This document shows positions 16,715 through 24,334 of a stretch of 64,000 nucleotides of DNA, piece after piece. The stretch is from Synechococcales cyanobacterium C42_A2020_086 (lineage in GTDB: Bacteria > Cyanobacteriota > Cyanobacteriia > Elainellales > Elainellaceae). Where the stretch lies: positions 124,001 to 188,000 of the forward strand of contig JACYLU010000028.1 of the NCBI GenBank assembly GCA_015272325.1, read 5' to 3'. Under the pieces are notes generated by a model. The model did not search any database and was not told the origin of the DNA. It saw nothing but the letters and a program-made list of their open reading frames with translations. Every line of letters starts with the position of its first letter. Positions within the stretch are counted from its first letter, which is position 1. The translations under genes were made by a program, and so were the position numbers.

Positions 16715-16993
16715 TCAGCCGTCTGCAGAGGCATAGGCTTCTGCAGAGGCCGTACCACCAATCGAGACTGCCGCTGCCGCCGCCGCCGCCGCGCTACCAC
16801 GGGCAAATCGCTTGGTCTTGAACCCGCTCAGCAGATTACCCTCTACGCTGGCATGGGTGATGAGCAGCGTATCTGAAGCCGTTGCTGCTGCCGTCGATAC
16901 CCTAGGAGTGATGCGTCGCCCTCCTCCCATCAGGACAGGCTCGCAGGACACTGCCTCAACAAAATGGAGGTCAGTAATTGCAACTCGACTCAT
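16715..16993 (-). CDS. Small leader-bearing peptide 2 (polyalanine core)
   Basis: 92 residues. The leader MSRVAITDLHFVEAVSCEP is followed by VLMGGGRRITPRV and a core containing GFKTKRFARGS, an eight-alanine run and ASAEAYASADG at the end. The GGGRR--P block and the G-F-x-T-K motif align it with peptides 1 and 3. AAGGAG lies eight bases before the ATG. The polyalanine tract is coded by GCC-type triplet repeats (plus strand 16776-16792), a likely site of length change. One cysteine is in the leader, none in the core. Confidence 0.75.
   Translation of the reverse strand: MSRVAITDLHFVEAVSCEPVLMGGGRRITPRVSTAAATASDTLLITHASVEGNLLSGFKTKRFARGSAAAAAAAAVSIGGTASAEAYASADG
16776..16792. repeat. Trinucleotide (GCC/GGC) run coding polyalanine
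   Basis: About six near-perfect GCC triplets in a row within peptide gene 2, read as alanine codons on the minus strand. A second direct repeat in the same gene, CTGCAGAGGC at 16723-16732 and 16741-16750, codes the repeated ASA units. Confidence 0.85.
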
Positions 16994-17118
16994 AAAATTT
17001 CTCCTTGCAGCATGAGTCTGGTCATTGAGAACGCACGTTCACCGCTGCCTAAACCGCCCAAGCGAGCAGCACAGCAACGGCAACCTTGCATCGGTTTATA
17101 CTTGCTGATGAAGCGAGC

Positions 17119-17358
17119 TTATGCTTTGATGGGCAGCCCTATGGCCGATGCCGAAGATTCAGAGGCTGAGCTAGAGAATAAACCTGCTACAGCTTGAGCA
17201 TCGGTGCCAGTGAAGGTTTTGGTTCTAAACCCGATTGCATCTGCAAGAGCAACAGCGTGGGCCTTGGCAGAAGGCAGGCGACGACGACCCCAGCCATCGG
17301 CACCAACAACTGACGTTTCTTCAGCAACTTCCAGATAGTTCAGGTCTGCAATAATCAT
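17119..17358 (-). CDS. Small leader-bearing peptide 3
   Basis: 79 residues from the ATG at 17358. The leader MIIADLNYLEVAEETSVVG is the best match to the I.DLNYLE type; then ADGWGRRRLP and a core AHAVALADAIGFRTKTFTG, ending in a Ser/Ala-rich tail. The GRRR-P block and G-F-x-T-K-T-F motif align with peptide 2, and GWNTKT of peptide 4. I chose this start because AGGAGAAGAAAG lies directly before it; an earlier ATG at 17439 has no ribosome-binding site and adds a basic, unrelated stretch. The next gene follows after 125 bases. It is probably first in an operon with peptides 2 and 1. Confidence 0.77.
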   Translation of the reverse strand: MIIADLNYLEVAEETSVVGADGWGRRRLPSAKAHAVALADAIGFRTKTFTGTDAQAVAGLFSSSASESSASAIGLPIKA

Positions 17359-17666
17359 CTTTCTTCTCCTATTATGTGAGCAATGAACTCGCCTTTGCTG
17401 ATAGGAAGATAGCACTGCTTTTAGATAAATTGTTGCCATAGTGGCAGAAATTCAACTAGGAGAAAATCAGATTTGACTCTGAATCAAGTTTTAATTCATC
17501 AATGCTTTATTAAGAAACAATTAAAATGAGTGATGATCAACCGCAAAACGAAGCTTTTAAAAGGGAAGACATTGTTGCCAGTCAGCAACCAGCAACAGCC
17601 TCTTTTTGATTTGAATCAAGCTCCTTATGCCTGCCACATTGCTCTTGCAGACGGGCGTTGCTCAAC
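17359..17666. promoter_or_regulatory. AT-rich region upstream of peptide genes 3-2-1
   Basis: About 308 AT-rich bases between peptide genes 4 and 3, both on the minus strand, so this should hold the promoter of genes 3-2-1. Two similar blocks, TTTGACTCTGAATCAAG (17473-17489) and TTTTGATTTGAATCAAG (17604-17620), occur 131 bases apart and could be operator-like sites. I cannot place the promoter. Confidence 0.4.
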
Positions 17667-17909
17667 TTAGCTCCAAAATTCGTTCACATGCTTCTCCGGT
17701 CGTTTAAATAGGGTGTTGGATGGGACCAAGGTCTCAACCGAGGTTATAGAAGCAACTTGAATGCGCACATAAGTCGATGTTTTCGTATTCCATCCTTCTG
17801 CGTAGGCATAGGAGATAGCGTGACCTTTGGATTGAGAATAAGCAATAAAATTGCCTCCAACGATCTCCTGAAAGAGATCATCCCAAAATGCTAAATCATG
17901 AATGATCAT
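17667..17909 (-). CDS. Small leader-bearing peptide 4 (VGG leader)
   Basis: 80 residues. The leader MIIHDLAFWDDLFQEIVGG ends in a regular double glycine at 18-19. The core NFIAYSQSKGHAISYAYAEG is followed by WNTKTSTYVRIQVASIT, echoing the G-(F/W)-x-T-K-T motif of peptides 2 and 3. It is the most divergent member: less alanine-rich, more charged at the C-terminus and without the GGGRR--P block. It lies 308 bases from peptide 3, so it may have its own promoter. Only a weak AGGG precedes the ATG. Function unknown. Confidence 0.7.
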   Translation of the reverse strand: MIIHDLAFWDDLFQEIVGGNFIAYSQSKGHAISYAYAEGWNTKTSTYVRIQVASITSVETLVPSNTLFKRPEKHVNEFWS

Positions 17910-18062
17910 TTCGCTATGCCCTACAAGTTGCTTTTACCTATTTGAGCCATAGTAAACGAACAATGAAAGAACAAGGTGTCATTTTGGCAGGTATTTCTAG
18001 CACTCCCCTAAGCAGCTAAAAAACGTCTTCACTGCAAACCTTAATTTAAAAATCTTCACTGA

Positions 18063-18221
18063 AACTCTTCGCTGCACGCCTCTCCAGATCCGCAGGCTGA
18101 GCGTCAGGACCACTGGCAACCAATGAACAGCAATTTCGAAGGGCTGGGTGATGGCGAGCTGCATCTAGGGTCAACCGATTTTGGGATTACCCGTGCCTTG
18201 TTGCCCATGCTTTGTCGCTAG
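18063..18221 (+). pseudogene. Possible gene remnant, unidentified
   Basis: The frame is open for 52 codons between a TGA and a TAG and has protein-like composition, including MNSNFEGLGDGELHLGSTDF after an internal ATG at 18123. The only ATG with useful length leaves 32 residues, and there is no ribosome-binding site. It may be the remains of a larger gene whose other parts are gone. I cannot name the family. Confidence 0.25.
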
Positions 18222-18319
18222 GTGTCCAACGAGTATCCAGTTGATTTTCCTCTAATGAAATGATTCGCCTAACTCTTAGCCCTACCTCTGGAATCACAAG
18301 GTCTGACCGTCTACCGTCG

Positions 18320-18361
18320 CCCTACTGTCGCCGTCTATCGTCGCTCCATACTACAGTAGGG
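18320..18361. promoter_or_regulatory. Inverted repeat upstream of the GDSL hydrolase gene
   Basis: CCCTACTGT (18320-18328) and ACAGTAGGG (18353-18361) are perfect nine-base inverted repeats with a 24-base spacer, ending 39 bases before the GDSL start. The stretch around it repeats CCGTC/TCGTCG units. It could fold in the leader RNA or bind a regulator. Confidence 0.5.
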
Positions 18362-18400
18362 ATAGTAGGGTCAGATTGCGTTTCACTCCTGGGAGGCACC

Positions 18401-20029
18401 ATGCTGCGCTCGGTTACGCCTGATATGCTCGATCCGAATACGCCTGCAGATGTGGTAATTCGGGCGGAGGCGCGTCGCCCCGAGATGGATCCTACGCTGG
18501 GCATTCCGGTCAACCTGCAATCAACGGGCAGACCACGGCATCGCCTGGTAACGCTGGGAGACTCTCTAACGCAGGGCTTCCAGAGTGGAGCGATTTTCAA
18601 TACATCCCTGTCCTATCCCATGTTGATCGCCCAAGAACTGGGATGGCAGCAGCAGTTCCGCTATCCTACCTACGGCGGACCGGGCGACGGGCTGCCGCTG
18701 AACTTGGAAAAGTTGGTGCGACTGCTGGCAGAGCGATTTGGCGATACCTTGGACTGGTGGGAATTTGCCCCTGGCTTGGTTGTTGTGCGGGAATTCCTAG
18801 ACCAAGTGGAAGACTACTGGGAGCGCCAAGCGGGGTCGATTGCGCCAGATCCGTCCGCACCTATCCAGCACAATCTAGCGGTCTACGGTTGGGATCTGCG
18901 CAACACTTTGTCGCGTAATGCCGATCTTTGTCAAGATGTGATTGCCGCTAACCCGCCCAACGATGATTTTCTGCAGCAAATTGTGGAAAATGCCAATGAG
19001 CGTGCGGCACTGCGTGTCTTGAATTCAGCTCGAGATCGTCAAGGCCGCTCGCTATCCCCCGTTCATGCTGCCGCGGCTCTGGGAGCTGAAGGTACTCAGG
19101 AAACTGGAGAAGGAGACGGCATCGAAACTCTGATTGTGATGATTGGTGCCAACAATGCCTTGGGCAGTATCCTAACCTTCAATGTAGTCTGGAGCGGTCC
19201 CGGCTACGATGATATGTCGCGCAATGATGTTTACACAGTCTGGCGACCCATTCACTTTCAAGCCGAGTGGGAGCGGTTAGTGGTAGAAATCAAGCGCATT
19301 CGGGCGCGTCACGTGATTATCAGCACGGTGCCCCATGTCTCTATTGCTCCATTGGCGCGAGGCGTGGGAAAAAAGACAGCACCAGGCTCGCGATACTTCC
19401 CGTATTACACCTATCCTTGGCTAGATAATTCCAGTTTTGACCCCAAGAAACATCCCACCCTCACCGGACAGCAAGCCCGAGCGATTGATAGTGCCATTGA
19501 CCAATACAATGACCTGATTACCGCATCTGTTCGGCAGGCCCGTCAGGAAGGCAGAGACTGGTACCTATTCGAACTGGCAGGGTTGCTCGACCGGGTTGCC
19601 TTTCGGCGCTATCTAGAAGATCCAGCGGCACGCCCTTCTTGGTGGGAGCAGGTGGGAGGTGCCTACCCATTACCGGCAGCACTGCAATTGCTTTCGCTTC
19701 CTCCCGATTCCCGTTTTTTTCAATCGAACCGCAGTGGACGACTGCAAGGCGGCATTTTCTCGCTTGATGGCATTCACCCTACGACTATTGCCTACGGAGT
19801 GATGGCGCAGGAGTTGATTAATATCATGCAGCTAGCTGGAGTGCCATTCTATGAACCCGACGGTAAGACGCAGCGCACCGGTCCAATCCAAATCGACTTT
19901 GTCCGTCTGATTCAGCAAGATACGCTGATTTCTAACCCACCCAAAGCGCTTGCTAGCGGCCTGAGCTTGCTGGGCTGGCTCGACCGAAATTTCAATATTT
20001 TCAGTCGCCTGCTGCGCTCAAATTTATAG
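18401..20029 (+). CDS. GDSL/SGNH-fold hydrolase
   Basis: 542-residue serine esterase or lipase of the SGNH superfamily. Block I is LVTLGDSLTQGF with the nucleophile Ser55; a GANNALGS segment supplies the Asn of block III; DGIHPTT near the C-terminus supplies the Asp and His of block V. At 542 residues it is longer than simple GDSL enzymes because of a large insert between blocks I and III. There is no obvious signal peptide. GGGAGG four bases before the ATG at 18401 fixes the start; the frame extends upstream to 18260 but that part is not protein-like. The substrate is unknown. Confidence 0.88.
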   Translation: MLRSVTPDMLDPNTPADVVIRAEARRPEMDPTLGIPVNLQSTGRPRHRLVTLGDSLTQGFQSGAIFNTSLSYPMLIAQELGWQQQFRYPTYGGPGDGLPLNLEKLVRLLAERFGDTLDWWEFAPGLVVVREFLDQVEDYWERQAGSIAPDPSAPIQHNLAVYGWDLRNTLSRNADLCQDVIAANPPNDDFLQQIVENANERAALRVLNSARDRQGRSLSPVHAAAALGAEGTQETGEGDGIETLIVMIGANNALGSILTFNVVWSGPGYDDMSRNDVYTVWRPIHFQAEWERLVVEIKRIRARHVIISTVPHVSIAPLARGVGKKTAPGSRYFPYYTYPWLDNSSFDPKKHPTLTGQQARAIDSAIDQYNDLITASVRQARQEGRDWYLFELAGLLDRVAFRRYLEDPAARPSWWEQVGGAYPLPAALQLLSLPPDSRFFQSNRSGRLQGGIFSLDGIHPTTIAYGVMAQELINIMQLAGVPFYEPDGKTQRTGPIQIDFVRLIQQDTLISNPPKALASGLSLLGWLDRNFNIFSRLLRSNL

Positions 20030-20074
20030 ACGGCAAGCTTATCTCCCTTCCATCTCTCTCCATAGAGGTGTTCT

Positions 20075-20794
20075 ATGATGCTTAGAGCAATTTGGAAACG
20101 ATTGTTTTCTCGCCGGTTAGCTTATTGGGTAAGTGCTGCTGGATTTATTCCAATTTCTCTTGTTGCTGCTCTCTTGATTCCTCGACAGTGGCAGTCTCCT
20201 TTCTCAGATACATCTCAGTCACAGTCTCAAAATCAGTGCAACTTAAAAATCTGTGTAGCTCGCTATGATATTCACACTAACATCATTGTACCCGTTTACA
20301 ATGACCAGTTTGATTGGAGAACCTTCTTCGCTAATCAAGATGGGATGGATGGGCTATCCTCAAATTACCGTTACCTAGGGTTTGGTAGAGGCGAACGCGA
20401 TTGGTACTTGAATCCACCTCAAGCCACGGGCGATGCTCTTTATCGCGGCTTACAAGCACTTCTCCAGTCAAATGAAGCAATTCTGCGCGTTCAGAAGCAT
20501 GTTGAATTGCCCCAAGCTAGTGAACTGAAATGCATGGGAGTGAATGCCGAGCAGTACCAAGCCCTGATGGCTTTTCTACAGGCTTCCTTCCAACGCAACG
20601 CGGTTGATCAGCTGATGCTTGTGATGCGTAGACCAGAAGAGCAGGCGAATTTCTATATGGCACAAGGACACTACAATCTTTTGAATAACAGCAATTCCTG
20701 GACTGCCGACGGGCTGAGAGCGGCCGGTCTCAATACTCCTCTCTGGGCAGGGATCTCAGAAGCAGTTCTGCTGCATCTGCGCGACACCTGCTAA
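20075..20794 (+). CDS. DUF2459 family protein, membrane-anchored
   Basis: 239 residues with one N-terminal membrane segment (about 15-35), then a domain with DIHTNIIVPV, then YLGFGRGERDWYLNPPQ and YNLLNNSNSWTADGLRAAGL. These match DUF2459 (TIGR02117), a family of unknown function whose conserved His and Cys suggest a papain-like fold. From memory, the family reads CNTW where this protein has SNSW, so the likely catalytic Cys is Ser here. AGAGGTG lies upstream of the ATG. It follows the GDSL gene by 45 bases, is probably co-transcribed with it, and ends before a clear terminator. Confidence 0.82.
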   Translation: MMLRAIWKRLFSRRLAYWVSAAGFIPISLVAALLIPRQWQSPFSDTSQSQSQNQCNLKICVARYDIHTNIIVPVYNDQFDWRTFFANQDGMDGLSSNYRYLGFGRGERDWYLNPPQATGDALYRGLQALLQSNEAILRVQKHVELPQASELKCMGVNAEQYQALMAFLQASFQRNAVDQLMLVMRRPEEQANFYMAQGHYNLLNNSNSWTADGLRAAGLNTPLWAGISEAVLLHLRDTC

Positions 20795-21133
20795 CCCGCC
20801 GTTGTACCGTCACTGTCTCATCGAATCATGCCCGTCCATGCCCGTGTCTATGGTCTGCTCCCGTTTCAATTTCTGTAAGAGTGCCATGCTTGTTCTGTGC
20901 TTCTGATATGTTGGCCATACCTTATGCTCCATCGCCCCGATCAGTCTGCTGACCGGGGTTTTATGTGGACTGAATCCAAGCAAAACAGACTGCCTCCTCA
21001 CGAACGAGAGACAGCCTGCAACAATTTGTCGGTAATAGCCTGTATTGAGAACAATCTGTAATCGATTTGTAATCAATTCAGTCAAGGATGACTATCTGAA
21101 CCGAAACACCTCTACGAGCGCTCAGAGCATCAC
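20795..21133. other. Intergenic region between convergent genes, with terminator
   Basis: About 340 bases between the DUF2459 gene and the end of the PEP-CTERM gene. It holds the terminator at 20935-20963. A 91-codon minus frame here has no ribosome-binding site and is not protein-like. Confidence 0.5.
20935..20963 (+). terminator. Intrinsic terminator after the DUF2459 gene
   Basis: CCCCGATCAG (20935-20944) pairs with CTGACCGGGG (20949-20958) with one A-C mismatch, a four-base loop and the run TTTTA after it. The strong G/C stem and T-run fit an intrinsic terminator on the plus strand. Confidence 0.75.
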
Positions 21134-21892
21134 CTAGCCCATAGCCTCCTTCTTCTTGCGGCGAGAGAGGGCAGCCATTCCGGCTACAGCCCCCAGACCA
21201 AGCACAGCAGCTGGTTCGGGCACTTGCTCGATCGACACCCTAGCTACTAGGTCGTTATAGTCAGCATCGGTGCCGTTTAGGCTGCCGTTGCGATTGCGGC
21301 GAACCAGGAGATCTTCAAAAGCAATAATGTAGTCTCTACGACGGGCAGTGCTGGAACTTAACTCATAGGCCAAGAACTGAGTGGCACCATTAGGATTGAG
21401 CGAGTTCTGACTGTAGAAAGTGCTGTTTTGCGGAGTTGTCAAGAAAAAGCCAAACAAATTGTTAGCCATCATGCTGAAGGTGAGGGTCGGCAGAGGCTGA
21501 TTCTTCGAGGGCTTGAACGTTTTCAGAGCGTTCTTCGAGTTTGGGGTTCCGTTGGTTAAAACGGTTTGCTGCCCCGTCGTAGCATCGTAGATGCCAAAAA
21601 TATTGCGCGGTGCAAAGCTAGCCACTGAAAATAGCACTTCGCCCGTGATTCTGCCTCGCTGAAACAGGCTAATGGGGGTTGGCTTGGTGGTATCCACTTT
21701 AATACCCTGGCTATCCAGCAAGTTCTGCAGCGAGCAGGAGCCTGCTCCTCGACCACCAACGCAGTCCCGATCCCAAGATGTGCCAAAACTGACGGCGCTA
21801 GCTCGATCGGTGGAAGCAACAACGGCACCTGCTGAGAGCAAACCAATTCCAATAGCGGACATTAAACGTTTCCGAAATGAGACAGTCAGCAT
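21134..21892 (-). CDS. PEP-CTERM sorted protein with DUF4114 domain
   Basis: 252 residues from the ATG at 21892. A signal peptide ends near ASA-VS (about 34). Toward the C-terminus, IAFEDLLVRRNRNGSLNGT and DADYNDLVARVSIEQ form a DUF4114-like calcium-site motif, and the end is a PEP-CTERM tripartite signal: VPEP, a hydrophobic helix, then SRRKKK. Such proteins are processed by exosortase and sent to the surface or matrix. An in-frame extension to 22042 is cysteine-containing and unlike a signal. GAGAGG lies about 11 bases before the chosen ATG. The cognate exosortase is not in this window. Confidence 0.9.
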   Translation of the reverse strand: MLTVSFRKRLMSAIGIGLLSAGAVVASTDRASAVSFGTSWDRDCVGGRGAGSCSLQNLLDSQGIKVDTTKPTPISLFQRGRITGEVLFSVASFAPRNIFGIYDATTGQQTVLTNGTPNSKNALKTFKPSKNQPLPTLTFSMMANNLFGFFLTTPQNSTFYSQNSLNPNGATQFLAYELSSSTARRRDYIIAFEDLLVRRNRNGSLNGTDADYNDLVARVSIEQVPEPAAVLGLGAVAGMAALSRRKKKEAMG

Positions 21893-22308
21893 CTGATACA
21901 AATCCTCTCTAGGTTCTGATGAGAATAGGTGCTTCATTCCTGCCTCAGCACGGCAGGCTTTGCAATATGGATCTAGGTCTTCGCACCAACCACCGGAATC
22001 GTTCAGCTGTCGATTCAGCCGAAATTGCTCATTCAGGGACACATGAGGCTATCAATCTGACAGCCATCTAACAGCCGATTTTTCCGAAGGCAGTGCATGC
22101 TCAGTATGATAGGCTACGCAGTTTTAGAATTCCTATCGCGCAATTACTGAGGCAACTATGAAACTTCGATGAGCACAAGCGCCCTCCATCAGGGCATGCG
22201 GAGGTAGAGAGACTGCGAGAATTCACCCAGTTCTTCTCTGTAGCTTTTAAATCTAGCGAGTCTAACAATGAACTAAATGAATCAGCGGATGGGCAGTCAG
22301 TCAGCTGA
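21893..22308. other. Intergenic region, nothing recognised
   Basis: About 415 bases between two minus-strand genes, the PEP-CTERM gene and the kinase gene. It should hold the PEP-CTERM promoter and the kinase terminator. I see no strong hairpin and no clear repeat. Confidence 0.45.
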
Positions 22309-23256
22309 TTAGATGATGCTCGCCACGTTCGACGCCTTGAGGATGTGATACGTGATGAGCAATTGCGTCAGCGCTAAGGGATAGCTTTGCAGCGTTTCAC
22401 CCGTTGTGCCCACCACCTTACCAATGTCTTCGTTGCCTTCTAGGGTGCAGAATTTGCCAAGATAGGGAATTTCGTTGCACAGCACCCGCTCTAGCTCCTT
22501 GACCTGCTCACTAGTAGCTTGCCCATCAATTTCAAGGACATCTACGGGCTTACCCATGTCGCGACCGAGTTCTAAACGAATGGCGGATCCCAGATGGTTG
22601 CCATTGGAATCAAGAATGTGGCTTAGCTCGGGATGCGGAATCGTGGGGCGCAACACTAGGCGAGCGTTTAGCAGCAGATCGTCTTTGCCGGAGCCGCCGT
22701 TGGGAGGGTAGAAGGTCACCACAACATCGGCCCACTGCCGCTGGGGGCGAATGTAAGCCTCAGAATCGTTTTCGCGTTTCCGCATTTGTTCCAGCACCTC
22801 GGCTTCGGTGTAGCCGCGCTTGCGGGTATCGCGCTTAATCTTCCAGGCGGTGCGCAGCTCTTCTGGGGGAGCAAGAAACACCTTAACGTCGTAGCTGTCG
22901 CGCATACCGCGAGTCGAGTAGCCTAGCAAGCCTTCCACAATCACGAACCGATTCGGCTTGACGTATTCAGGCGGATCGAAGGTTCCTGTGCTGTGGTTAT
23001 AAATTGGCTTCAGAATCGACTGCCCGGTCCGCAGCAGCGATAGGTGTTGCTGAATGATATCCAGATAGTTGCAATCGGGATGGAGAGCAGAAATTCCTAG
23101 CTCTGCCCGCTGTTTGCGATCGTAGCGATGGTAATCATCTGTACAAATGACGGTTACATGCTCCTCGCCCAAAACCTGAGCAATGCCTTTGGTGAGAGTG
23201 GTTTTACCAGCGGCGCTATCGCCAACAATGCCGAGGATGATGGGGCGTTGGGTCAT
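22309..23256 (-). CDS. Phosphoribulokinase/uridine kinase family protein (not the canonical Calvin-cycle PRK)
   Basis: 315-residue P-loop kinase. Walker A is GIVGDSAAGKTT, followed by VICTDDYHRYDRKQRAELG and PIYNHSTGTFDPPE, then FVIVEGLLGY; these are PRK/URK family blocks. The canonical cyanobacterial PRK starts with GVAGDSGCGKST and carries regulatory cysteines in its N-terminal part. Here the P-loop has no cysteine, and the only nearby Cys (ICTDD, LHPDCNYL) are placed differently. It is thus a second, paralogous kinase found in cyanobacteria and often annotated as phosphoribulokinase. The substrate is unproven. It is transcribed away from the parvulin-ABC genes. Confidence 0.85.
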   Translation of the reverse strand: MTQRPIILGIVGDSAAGKTTLTKGIAQVLGEEHVTVICTDDYHRYDRKQRAELGISALHPDCNYLDIIQQHLSLLRTGQSILKPIYNHSTGTFDPPEYVKPNRFVIVEGLLGYSTRGMRDSYDVKVFLAPPEELRTAWKIKRDTRKRGYTEAEVLEQMRKRENDSEAYIRPQRQWADVVVTFYPPNGGSGKDDLLLNARLVLRPTIPHPELSHILDSNGNHLGSAIRLELGRDMGKPVDVLEIDGQATSEQVKELERVLCNEIPYLGKFCTLEGNEDIGKVVGTTGETLQSYPLALTQLLITYHILKASNVASII

Positions 23257-23569
23257 GATTCCTCCGGGCAGCGGTAGGGACTGAGGACTGTAGATGAAAA
23301 ATTGGTTTCATTATTTTAAGGGTATTTGGGTTCTGGTTAAGTCAAGATTTGCTGCTGACATAGTCTTTAATCTAGGAGAATCTAGGAGAATCTAAGAGGG
23401 TCTAATCTAGGAGCGTCCGCCTATCTTGCCGCTACAGCCATGGGTGAGTTTTGCCGCTTCTGTCGGCTTTGTTTAATCTCGTAATCTTACTTAACGACTC
23501 CGTAAAATTTGGATAAAGCTCCAAAGAGTTTGGGCATAATGAGGGTGCTGAAGTCTATCGAGATAGCTC
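23257..23569. promoter_or_regulatory. Divergent promoter region with a 10-bp tandem array
   Basis: About 313 bases between the kinase and the parvulin-like gene, which are divergent, so two promoters are expected. A 10-bp unit TCTAGGAGAA is repeated at 23371-23380 and 23381-23390, then degenerates (TCTAAGAGGG at 23391-23400, TCTAGGAGCG from 23406). Confidence 0.6.
23371..23415. repeat. 10-bp tandem array (2 exact plus 2 degenerate copies)
   Basis: TCTAGGAGAA, TCTAGGAGAA, TCTAAGAGGG, then TCTAA plus TCTAGGAGCG. Located in the divergent gap before the secretion genes. Confidence 0.85.
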
Positions 23570-24334
23570 ATGACGTCTGAACCGTTCTTGACCATTGATG
23601 AGCAGCCCATTTCTGCTGGACAAGTGTTCAGATATCTACAGGCCACGCGCAAGCTCGATGCATTTATCGGGGATATTGTGCGGCAATTTGTAATTGAGCG
23701 CGAGCTACAGGAGCGAGACAGTTCCCTGAAGGTCAATTCGGCGCTGATCGAGCAGGCCATCATCGACTTTCGACTGCAAAATCAGCTCACCGATGCAGCC
23801 CAATTCCAAGAATGGCTGGCTAGCAATGGGTTGACCTATGAAGCGTTCCACAGCCAAGTTAGCGTCAGCTTCAAACTGAACAAGCTGAAAGAGGACATCA
23901 CGGCTCCGAAGCTGCAAGAATACTTTATTGAGCGTAAGGTTTACCTCGATCGGGTCGTACTCTCGCGGATTATTGTGGACGACAAGGAACTCGCCGAGGA
24001 ATTGAAAAGTCAGCTCCAGGAAGGCGCAAGCTTCGAGTTGCTGGCTCGCGACTACTCGTTAACGGACGATCGCGTTATGAATGGCATGGTGGGTCCTGTG
24101 AGTCGCGGTACCATGCCCGACATGCTGCGGGCGGCTATCGATCTTGCCCAACCCGGTGAGGTTGTCGGACCGTTGGGTATGGACGATCGTTGGGGGTTAT
24201 TTCGCCTAGAGGCAGTCTTGCCGGCCACCCTCGATGACCCGCAGGTGCAGCAGAGCTTAGAAGACGAGTTGTTTGAACAGTGGCTCGGCGAGAAGATGCA
24301 GTCGCTGCCCATCCGGTTGCAGGTGAGTGAATGA
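23570..24334 (+). CDS. Parvulin/SurA-like peptidylprolyl isomerase of a secretion operon
   Basis: 254 residues: an N-terminal SurA-like helical part (about 1-120, FLTIDEQPISAGQVFRYLQ at the start) and a parvulin-like domain (about 130-235) with VVLSRIIVDDKELAEEL, FELLARDYS and PGEVVGPLG. It lacks a signal peptide, so it should act in the cytoplasm. In cyanobacteria such genes often precede HlyB-like exporters, and a role as a chaperone for the exported protein is inferred. Its TGA overlaps the ATG of the exporter gene (ATGA, 24331-24334), which implies translational coupling. Confidence 0.85.
   Translation: MTSEPFLTIDEQPISAGQVFRYLQATRKLDAFIGDIVRQFVIERELQERDSSLKVNSALIEQAIIDFRLQNQLTDAAQFQEWLASNGLTYEAFHSQVSVSFKLNKLKEDITAPKLQEYFIERKVYLDRVVLSRIIVDDKELAEELKSQLQEGASFELLARDYSLTDDRVMNGMVGPVSRGTMPDMLRAAIDLAQPGEVVGPLGMDDRWGLFRLEAVLPATLDDPQVQQSLEDELFEQWLGEKMQSLPIRLQVSE

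Larger units (their letters stand above)
17910..18400. other. Intergenic region with possible gene remnant and inverted repeat
   Basis: About 490 bases between divergent peptide gene 4 and the GDSL gene. It holds a protein-like frame without context (18063-18221) and an inverted repeat (18320-18361), both listed separately, and the strong ribosome-binding site of the GDSL gene. A frame upstream of the GDSL start is open but has repetitive, non-protein-like sequence. Confidence 0.5.

Noticed and set aside
20810-21085. 91-codon minus-strand frame after the DUF2459 gene
   Set aside because: It runs across the terminator hairpin and has no translation signal.
22309-23256. Canonical Calvin-cycle phosphoribulokinase
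   Set aside because: The P-loop and cysteine pattern differ from canonical PRK; it is a paralogue of the wider PRK/URK family.
23371-23415. CRISPR-like array
   Set aside because: The units are 10 bases with no spacers; it is a simple tandem repeat.
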